A stretch of 11,526 nt of DNA from Bacteroidales bacterium. GTDB lineage: Bacteria; Bacteroidota; Bacteroidia; Bacteroidales; SMBSF39. Made by a program: the position numbers and the translations under genes. The stretch covers positions 1-11,526 of the forward strand of contig JAIOSH010000217.1 of the NCBI GenBank assembly GCA_021107685.1, in the 5' to 3' direction. Positions 6,976-11,526 of the stretch are shown piece after piece. How positions within the stretch are numbered: the stretch's first letter is position 1; each line of letters begins with the position of its first letter. The notes under the pieces are model-generated. The model was given only the letters and a program-made list of their open reading frames with translations, made no database searches and had not been told where the DNA came from.

Positions 6976-7782
6976 TCATTTCCATGCTTTTACAATTAAA
7001 CCTGTTCCTGTATTATGTTTGTACATAACATCTGCATAATTTAATATTAAAGCAACAGGAAAAGTAATTATATAATAGAAAGGTAATAATAAAAAAAATA
7101 ATTTTGAAGTATTAAGCATTAAAATTGGGTATTTCATTGTCAGTCGCCACGATATTTTTCCCGGGGTTCCATAATTATACTTTGCTTCGGTTTTTGAAAA
7201 ACCGGCTTTTTCCAATTTTTCCTTTATTTCATTAATATTATATCCATCCCTTACATGTTCATCAATAAAAGAATCACTATCATGCTTATGCACATCCGAG
7301 CCTCCTTTATCAGAAGGAGTTGATATCAGAACCATTCCATCTGATTTTAAAGACTCGTAAAAATTTTTAAATACTTTTACATCATCAGGAATATGTTCCA
7401 TTACATCAACGGAAAGTATTAAATCAAATGCTTCTTTTTCCACATATTTTTCAAGGTCTGCAAATTCAAAAGAAACATTATTCATTCCGATTCTATCAAA
7501 AAAATTATTACAATCTTCTATTTGCTCTTTTTTTATATCAACTCCTTTTATATTCCATTTTTTTTTGAATGAAGCCAGATAATAAGAATATTGACCAAAA
7601 CCGGAGCCTGCATCTAAAATATTACGCTTTCCGTCTTTATTTTTCGTCCATATTTTCACTTCTTTTTTTATATGCCAGGTTCGGAGCAATAAAAGGTCGA
7701 GTAAACAATAAAATAATTTCCTTAAAAAAGGTGTTTTGTTAAATACCTTTCCCAGACTTTGTTTTATAGGATCATACTGCAT
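6976..7782 (-). CDS. Class I SAM-dependent methyltransferase with hydrophobic C-terminus
   Basis: 268 residues from ATG 7782. A Rossmann-type methyltransferase core runs from about 50 to 160: motif I ILDAGSGFGQY (55-65), an acidic residue closing strand 2 (VDIKKEQ, Asp82), a FADL acidic site (Asp109), and the strand 4 region DLILSVDVMEHIPDD, followed by LKSDGMVLISTPS. This is the methyltransferase-11/25 type, whose substrates range from quinones to lipids and sugars. The C-terminal 50 residues hold a hydrophobic segment (LFFLLLPFYYIITFPVALIL, 228-247), and residues 24-34 are also hydrophobic, suggesting membrane association and perhaps a lipid substrate. The ABC exporter lies directly downstream on the same strand, so partial co-transcription is possible although the exporter has its own promoter. 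Substrate unknown. Confidence 0.85.
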   Translation of the reverse strand: MQYDPIKQSLGKVFNKTPFLRKLFYCLLDLLLLRTWHIKKEVKIWTKNKDGKRNILDAGSGFGQYSYYLASFKKKWNIKGVDIKKEQIEDCNNFFDRIGMNNVSFEFADLEKYVEKEAFDLILSVDVMEHIPDDVKVFKNFYESLKSDGMVLISTPSDKGGSDVHKHDSDSFIDEHVRDGYNINEIKEKLEKAGFSKTEAKYNYGTPGKISWRLTMKYPILMLNTSKLFFLLLPFYYIITFPVALILNYADVMYKHNTGTGLIVKAWK

Positions 7783-7836
7783 TTATACTACTTTTAATTA
7801 TTTTTTTTCCAATATAAAATTATACGAGTTTATTTT

Positions 7837-7962
7837 GCCTGCACGAAAACTATTCAAAACTGTCATTTCGAGTGAAGCGAGAAATCCCATACCCTGTCAT
7901 ACATACTGATGAAGATTTCTCCTTTCAGTCGAAATGACAAGAAGCAACGTTTTCGTGTAAGC
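7837..7962. repeat. 126-bp imperfect palindrome between rbfA and the methyltransferase gene
   Basis: Two nested sets of arms. The outer arms are 7837-7850 (GCCTGCACGAAAAC) and 7949-7962, 12 of 14 bases complementary. The inner arms are 7861-7886 and 7914-7939. These contain perfect blocks TGTCATTTCGA/TCGAAATGACA (11 bp) and GAGAAATC/GATTTCTC (8 bp), separated by a partly matched stretch. The central loop is about 27 bases. The outer arm ends one base before the rbfA stop codon. TGTCATTTCGA-type palindromes resemble dispersed repetitive extragenic elements that I recall from Bacteroidota genomes; copy number here cannot be seen. It could end or protect the rbfA transcript. Confidence 0.75.
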
Positions 7963-7963
7963 A

Positions 7964-8305
7964 CTATTTATCTTTTAATAAACCTTCAATATTTTCAATA
8001 TAATCTAATGTGTCGTCAATAAAAAATTCAAGACTTGGTATGGCTTTTAGTTGATTTCTAAGCTTTAGCCCTAAATTATACCTGATTTTTTTAGTTTTCT
8101 GTCTGATATTTTTTAATAATTCTTCTTTGTCTTTTGTGGCAAATAAGCTAAGATACACTTTTGCAATTGAGAGGTCTCTTGTTACATTAACTTTTGTAAC
8201 TGTAATCAAAGTTCCTTTAAAAGAATTTTTATTTTCAAGCTGAAGAATCAATCCAAGTTCTTTTTGTAATAATCTTGATATTTTATTTTGTCGTGTTGTT
8301 TCCAT
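7964..8305 (-). CDS. rbfA: 30S ribosome-binding factor A
   Basis: 113 residues, the normal size for RbfA. It has the family pattern throughout: start METTRQNKISRLLQKELGLI, the KH-type core VTKVNVTRDLSIAKVYLSLF (37-56), IRYNLGLKLRNQLKAIPSLEF, and the end FIDDTLDYIENIEGLL. RbfA binds free 30S subunits in the cytoplasm and helps mature the 5' end of 16S rRNA, and it is important for growth in the cold. ATG 8305 is the only sensible start, because the conserved TRQ-KI segment begins at residue 4. A promoter lies directly upstream with only four bases between its -7 box and the ATG. The gene is followed by a long palindrome rather than by a close downstream gene. Confidence 0.95.
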   Translation of the reverse strand: METTRQNKISRLLQKELGLILQLENKNSFKGTLITVTKVNVTRDLSIAKVYLSLFATKDKEELLKNIRQKTKKIRYNLGLKLRNQLKAIPSLEFFIDDTLDYIENIEGLLKDK

Positions 8306-8309
8306 ATTG

Positions 8310-8339
8310 CAAAATTACTATTATAAACTGAATTTCAAT
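8310..8339 (-). promoter_or_regulatory. Promoter of rbfA with almost no leader
   Basis: On the minus strand, ATTG (8336-8339) is followed after 18 bases by TAATTTTG (8310-8317), an exact TAnnTTTG match with good spacing. The -7 box ends four bases before the rbfA ATG. Transcription starting a few bases downstream of the box would begin at or next to the start codon. Confidence 0.65.
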
Positions 8340-8388
8340 ATACGATTATATCGAAAACTTTTTTTGTTTTTTTAACAAACTTTTTTCA

Positions 8389-8444
8389 AAGTCAGAAGTC
8401 GGAAGACAGAAGACCGAAGCCGGAAGACAGAAGACCGAAGTCGG
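8389..8444. repeat. 7-bp tandem array, eight units of AAGNCNG
   Basis: Eight consecutive heptamers starting at 8389, each AAG followed by T, A or C, then C, then A, G or C, then G. Variants recur in the order TCGG, ACAG, ACCG, then CCGG, ACAG, ACCG, then TCGG, so a 21-bp superperiod is visible over units 2-8. It is markedly GC-richer than the flanks. It is non-coding and close to the rbfA promoter. Similar AAGTCGG-type strings are a recollected feature of some Bacteroidota intergenic regions. Confidence 0.85.
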
Positions 8445-8532
8445 AAGAGATTTTACTTCGAACTTTTGACTTGCCCTTAAGGTCGTTATGTTATATGTAA
8501 TAATGATATAAATAAAACTTATATAAACACAA

Positions 8533-8580
8533 TAACACTTTAACACATAAACCATTTAACCATATAACAATAAAACAATA
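8533..8580. repeat. 8-bp degenerate tandem array (left copy, TAACAATA type)
   Basis: Six consecutive octamers, including TAACACTT, TAACACAT, TAACCATA and TAACAATA. Read on the minus strand they become TATTGTTA-like units, the same family as the array at 9812-9859 but in the opposite orientation. It lies 36 bases upstream of the -7 box of the LOG gene and outside any plausible reading frame. Confidence 0.75.
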
Positions 8581-8616
8581 TTTGCACAATCAAAACCTTA
8601 CAGATAAAATTTTTTA

Positions 8617-8624
8617 TACTTTTG
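8617..8624 (+). promoter_or_regulatory. Bacteroidota -7 box (TACTTTTG) for the LOG-kinase pair
   Basis: Exact TAnnTTTG match, 28 bases before the ATG at 8653. A convincing TTG -33 box is not visible at the usual spacing. A TTG at 8626 that would extend the gene lies immediately after this box, which favours the downstream ATG. Confidence 0.5.
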
Positions 8625-8652
8625 TTTGAAAAAAAAATTAACAAAATTTATA

Positions 8653-9249
8653 ATGAAAAGCATTTGTGCATTTTGTGGCTCAAGTACGGGTAAAAATGAT
8701 ACTTATAAAAACCATGCAAGGCAGTTTGGAAAATTGCTCGCAAAGTACAATATCACTTTAATTTATGGAGGAGGTAAAGTTGGGATTATGGGTGTTTTAG
8801 CTGACAGTGTTTTAGAAACAGGAGGACAAGCTATTGGTGTGATGCCTAAAAATATTATTGAACTGGAAATTTCTCATAACAGACTTACCAAACTTCATAT
8901 AGTAAACAATATGCACGAAAGAAAAGCATTAATGGCTGATCTTTCTGATGCATTTGTAGCTTTACCAGGTGGTTTCGGTACTTTTGACGAACTCTCTGAA
9001 ATTCTGACTTATAATCAATTAAGAATTACTGATAAACCAATCGGTATATTTAATATAAACGCTTATTTTGACCATCTTCTTAAATTTTTCGACCATAGTG
9101 TTGCAGAAAATTTTATTAGAAAAGAGCATAGAAATAATTTAATTGTTGATGATAATGCTGAAAACCTGCTTAATAAATTAAAAGCATATAAACCAGTACA
9201 TATTACAAAGTGGATTGAAGATTTAAAAGAGGAAAATTCTTTGAATTAA
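8653..9249 (+). CDS. LOG-family protein (TIGR00730, nucleoside 5'-monophosphate phosphoribohydrolase)
   Basis: 198 residues from ATG 8653, chosen because LOG proteins begin with this strand (MKSICAFCGSSTG) and because the upstream TTG 8626 abuts a promoter box. Characteristic motifs are YGGGKVGIMG (38-47), the active-site HERK (89-92) and PGGFGTFDE (105-113), the PGGxGTxxE signature. The fold is Rossmann-like and usually dimeric. Characterised members hydrolyse the N-glycosidic bond of nucleoside monophosphates, releasing ribose 5-phosphate and the base; plant and some bacterial members activate cytokinins, while most bacterial ones act on AMP or related nucleotides. Cytosolic. It is followed after 4 bases by a kinase-like gene, so the two are almost certainly co-transcribed. 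Family firm, natural substrate unknown. Confidence 0.92.
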   Translation: MKSICAFCGSSTGKNDTYKNHARQFGKLLAKYNITLIYGGGKVGIMGVLADSVLETGGQAIGVMPKNIIELEISHNRLTKLHIVNNMHERKALMADLSDAFVALPGGFGTFDELSEILTYNQLRITDKPIGIFNINAYFDHLLKFFDHSVAENFIRKEHRNNLIVDDNAENLLNKLKAYKPVHITKWIEDLKEENSLN

Positions 9250-9253
9250 TAAT

Positions 9254-9811
9254 ATGATAATAATTGGAATTACAGGCACACTTGGAGCTGGAAAAGGAAC
9301 TATTGTTGAATATCTTGTTAAGAAAAAAGGATTTGTCCATTTTTCAGTAAGAGCTTTTTTAATTGATGAAATTAAAAAGAGAAAGCTTCCTGAAAACAGG
9401 GACAGTATGGTAAAAATAGCTAATGAGTTAAGGGCAAAACATTCGCCGTCATATATTATTGACCAACTTTATATAAAAGCAAAATCATCAGGAAATAACA
9501 GCATAATTGAAAGTATCCGTACTCCCGGAGAGATTGAATCTTTAAAGAAAAAAGGTGATTTCTATCTTTTTGCTGTTGATGCAAAGCCACAAATAAGATT
9601 TAACAGGATTCTGCTGAGAAATTCCGAAACAGATCATATTTCTTATGAAACGTTTTTAAAAAATGAAAAACGTGAAATGACTTCTGATAACCCGAATAAG
9701 CAGAACGTAAGAAGATGTATTGAATTGGCTGATTATGTTTTTGATAATAATGGAAAAACTACAGAATTACATAATAAAGTCGAAAAAGTGTTAAGAGAAA
9801 TGAAAACATAA
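9254..9811 (+). CDS. P-loop nucleotide kinase-like protein
   Basis: 185 residues from ATG 9254. The N-terminal Walker A GTLGAGKGT (8-16) is of the adenylate-kinase/dephospho-CoA-kinase type. It is followed by a substrate-side segment (GFVHFSVRAFL), KIANELRAKHSPSYI (54-68), the conserved-looking ESIRTPGEIESL (86-97), a basic lid-like region (RFNRILLRN, 115-123) and a strand ADYVFDNNG (159-167). This order fits P-loop nucleoside/deoxynucleoside monophosphate kinases and the kinase-like domain that precedes the deaminase in some dCMP deaminase proteins; no deaminase is fused or adjacent here. It probably phosphorylates a nucleotide or related small molecule. It begins 4 bases after the LOG gene and ends exactly where an 8-bp array begins. 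Kinase fold likely; substrate unassigned. Confidence 0.75.
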   Translation: MIIIGITGTLGAGKGTIVEYLVKKKGFVHFSVRAFLIDEIKKRKLPENRDSMVKIANELRAKHSPSYIIDQLYIKAKSSGNNSIIESIRTPGEIESLKKKGDFYLFAVDAKPQIRFNRILLRNSETDHISYETFLKNEKREMTSDNPNKQNVRRCIELADYVFDNNGKTTELHNKVEKVLREMKT

Positions 9812-9859
9812 ATTGTTAAAATGTTAAATTGCTATATTGTTATATTGCTTTATTGTTAG
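9812..9859. repeat. 8-bp degenerate tandem array (right copy, ATTGTTAT type)
   Basis: Six consecutive octamers starting on the base after the kinase stop codon, including ATTGTTAA, AATGTTAA, ATTGCTAT and ATTGTTAT. It has the same unit family and number as the array at 8533-8580, in inverted orientation. The rest of the gap to 9931 is AT-rich with no gene; a weak ATGCA/TGCAT hairpin lies at 9916-9931. Confidence 0.8.
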
Positions 9860-9931
9860 GTTTATCATTTGCGATTTAAAATTGAGAATAATTAAAACTA
9901 CTGAGGTCTGAAATTATGCAAAAGCCTGCAT

Positions 9932-11518
9932 CTATTTTGAAATAATGATTTTTTGCGAGAACATCTGCTTTCCGGCAGTTACACGTAACATGTACAATCC
10001 GGACGGCACATTCTCCACACTGAGGGGCTGAGTTGATAAGCCCAATCCTGATGATATTTCAAAAGATTTGACCTTTTGCCCGGTTTGGTCAAACAATTCT
10101 AAAAGATAATGTGCAGGCTGCCATGTCGCATCTATCTCAAGATTGATATGATCTGTTACAGGATTTGGGTAGCAATGTATGGGGGAATTGCCCAAACTTA
10201 CATCCTGCTCTTCTATACCCGCAACATCCGTATAATAAAGCTCAAGGATGATTGCAAAATAGAATAATAAATATTCTCCTCCCATGAAAATTTTTAACAT
10301 AGCATTATACGAACTTTCCATCCAATTGCTTCCATCCCATTCATAAGCTGTGGCAATAACTTTATCTGGGAAGAATTCGTATTCAACTTTCACTAAATTC
10401 ACCCATGCGCCGTTTTCCCAGTGTTGATATAACTCAGTCAGCATATTCCTATTGGCATCGTAAGTGTAAGTATCTAACAAGGAATTCACCCATGCGTCGT
10501 TTTCCCAGTATTGTCTTAAATAAGTCAACTTATACCCATTGACGTCATAAGTGGAGGAATATAACCGGTCATTCACCCATGCGCCGTTTGCCCAGTCTTG
10601 ATTTAAATCAGTCAGCATATTCCCATTGGTGTCGTAGGTGTAGGTATCTAACAAGAAATTTACCCATGCACCGTTTGCCCAGTATTGATATAAATAACTC
10701 AACATATTCCCATTGGCATCGTAGGTGTAAGTATCTAAGCAAGAATTCACCCAGGCACCATTTTCCCAGTATTGAAATAAATAAATCAGCATATTCCCAT
10801 TGGCGTCATAGGTGTAGGTATCTAACAAGAAATTTACCCATGCACCATTTTCCCAGTGTTGAGATAACGCAGTCAGCATATTCCCATTGGTGTCGTAAGT
10901 GTAGGTACCTAACCTGTCAATCACCCATGTACCGTTTTGCCAGTATTGAGATAAATCAGTCAGCATATTCCCGTTAGCGTCGTAGGTGTAAGTATATAAC
11001 CAATCATTCACCCAGACACCGTTTTCCCAATGTTGAAATAAATAAGTCAGCTTGTTCCCGTTGGTATCGTAAGTGTAGGTATATAACCAGGAATTTAGCC
11101 AGACACTGTTTTCCCAGTCTTTCTTTAAATTAGTTAGCATATTCCCGTTAACGTCGTAGGTGTAGTTAATTAACTGGTCATTCACCCAGGCACTGTTTTC
11201 CCAGTGTTTTAATAACTCAGTCAGCATATTTCCGTTGGAGTCGTAAGTGTATATAACTTTATAGTTTCCATAATATTCATCCAAAACAAATATTGAATCC
11301 ACTCGTATGCCTATTTGGGTATTTGGCATGCTTGGCATACGGAAATCCATTTCTACGGAGAGGACTGTTTCATGGTTTTGCTCCGGGTGGGCGTGCCGCA
11401 AAATGAGGGAATGATGGGGCAGCCTGTATTCGGACTGAGGTAAAACACTATGCTGCTGTTGCGACCAAAGTGGGCAAGTCAGCAAAACAATGATGAAAGA
11501 AAATAAAAGGTTTTTCAT
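9932..11518 (-). CDS. Secreted protein with ten 29-residue YD-like repeats and T9SS sorting domain
   Basis: 528 residues from ATG 11518. A signal peptide lies at 1 to about 20 (LLFSFIIVLLTCPLWS, cleavage near SQ-Q); the Cys15 context is a poor lipobox. Residues 90-379 are ten repeats of exactly 29 residues, consensus YTYDANGNMLTxLxQxWENGAWVNxxLxT. The YDANGN core resembles RHS/YD repeats, which build beta-rich shells or fibres, but the Trp-containing half (WENGAWVN) is different, so this is related in style rather than a true RHS toxin. A non-repeated segment follows (YEWDGSNWMESSYNAML). The final 85 residues are a T9SS type A domain (IHCYPNPVTDHINLEI). It is likely a surface or released adhesin-like protein; function unknown. 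Base composition is visibly more GC-rich than in neighbouring genes, hinting at transfer. Only 8 bases upstream are in the window. Confidence 0.9.
   Translation of the reverse strand: MKNLLFSFIIVLLTCPLWSQQQHSVLPQSEYRLPHHSLILRHAHPEQNHETVLSVEMDFRMPSMPNTQIGIRVDSIFVLDEYYGNYKVIYTYDSNGNMLTELLKHWENSAWVNDQLINYTYDVNGNMLTNLKKDWENSVWLNSWLYTYTYDTNGNKLTYLFQHWENGVWVNDWLYTYTYDANGNMLTDLSQYWQNGTWVIDRLGTYTYDTNGNMLTALSQHWENGAWVNFLLDTYTYDANGNMLIYLFQYWENGAWVNSCLDTYTYDANGNMLSYLYQYWANGAWVNFLLDTYTYDTNGNMLTDLNQDWANGAWVNDRLYSSTYDVNGYKLTYLRQYWENDAWVNSLLDTYTYDANRNMLTELYQHWENGAWVNLVKVEYEFFPDKVIATAYEWDGSNWMESSYNAMLKIFMGGEYLLFYFAIILELYYTDVAGIEEQDVSLGNSPIHCYPNPVTDHINLEIDATWQPAHYLLELFDQTGQKVKSFEISSGLGLSTQPLSVENVPSGLYMLRVTAGKQMFSQKIIISK
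10382..11251 (-). repeat. Ten tandem 87-bp coding repeats
   Basis: The ten protein repeats correspond to 870 bp of uninterrupted 87-bp units with no change in length. Stretches are near-identical between units: a 38-base string at 10635-10672 recurs exactly at 10809-10846, two units (174 bp) away, which points to recent multi-unit duplication or gene conversion. The antisense strand of this region shows an equally periodic frame (10579-10977), which follows from a unit length divisible by three and is not a gene. Confidence 0.9.
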
Positions 11519-11526
11519 GATAAAAA

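Larger units (their letters stand above)
8306..8652. other. Intergenic region between divergent rbfA and LOG genes
   Basis: 347 bases holding the rbfA promoter (minus strand), a 7-bp array (8389-8444), an 8-bp array (8533-8580) and the -7 box of the LOG gene. The segment 8445-8532 contains nothing I recognise. A 69-codon minus-strand frame at 8346-8555 is made mainly of translated repeat and is not considered a gene. Confidence 0.6.

Noticed and set aside
8346..8555. 69-codon minus-strand frame upstream of rbfA
   Set aside because: Much of it is the translation of the 7-bp array (repeated LP-SVFCLP strings), with no signal or domain.
8389..8580. CRISPR array
   Set aside because: The units are contiguous 7- and 8-bp repeats with no spacers, and no cas gene is in the window.
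10579..10977. 132-codon plus-strand frame with internal repeats
   Set aside because: It is the antisense shadow of the 87-bp coding repeats; the unit length is divisible by three, so every frame repeats and long open antisense frames follow automatically.
9932..11518. RHS/YD-repeat polymorphic toxin
   Set aside because: Only the YDANGN core is shared. There is no RHS core domain, no protease motif and no C-terminal toxin; the protein ends in a T9SS sorting domain and has no immunity gene visible.

Overview
The window reads as a chromosomal segment of an AT-rich member of the Bacteroidota, probably an uncultured or environmental Bacteroidales-like lineage. Four independent signs point there. 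Three secreted proteins end in a type IX secretion (T9SS) type A sorting domain with a PNP motif. Several starts are preceded by the Bacteroidota promoter motif TAnnTTTG rather than by a strong Shine-Dalgarno sequence. RbfA and the MsbA-like exporter have the form usual for this phylum. The intergenic spaces hold short-period repeat arrays and palindromes rather than classical terminators. The lineage is an inference; no rRNA or other marker gene is present.

Layout, left to right. 1-2208 (+): a large secreted CotH-kinase protein, cut by the left edge. 2209-2502: a GC-richer, inverted-repeat-rich non-coding stretch. 2503-2849 (+): a decayed type II toxin-antitoxin locus with an intact antitoxin-like gene and a PIN toxin that has lost its middle. 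2977-5091 (+): a T9SS-exported M23 metallopeptidase and a small lipoprotein, 18 bases apart and probably one operon. 5088-7782 (-): an MsbA-like ABC exporter preceded by a class I methyltransferase with a hydrophobic tail. 7837-7962: a long imperfect palindrome. 7964-8305 (-): rbfA. 8306-8652: an intergenic region with a 7-bp array and an 8-bp array. 8653-9811 (+): a LOG-family phosphoribohydrolase and a P-loop nucleotide-kinase-like protein, 4 bases apart. 9812-9859: a second 8-bp array, inverted relative to the first. 9932-11518 (-): a secreted protein with ten exact-length 29-residue repeats and a T9SS tail.

How the genes fit together. Three gene products (CotH protein, M23 peptidase, repeat protein) would cross the outer membrane through a T9SS encoded elsewhere. 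The lipoprotein may be the envelope partner of the M23 enzyme. The MsbA-like exporter and the methyltransferase lie in tandem and may serve envelope lipid or polysaccharide metabolism, while RbfA matures the 30S ribosome. The LOG and kinase-like pair suggests coupled nucleotide handling.

I see no CRISPR array, prophage, transposase, tRNA or rRNA, and no complete defence system. The least ordinary observations are the near-leaderless promoters of rbfA and the ABC exporter, the internally deleted PIN toxin, the inverted octamer arrays bracketing the LOG-kinase pair, and the 87-bp repeat gene.
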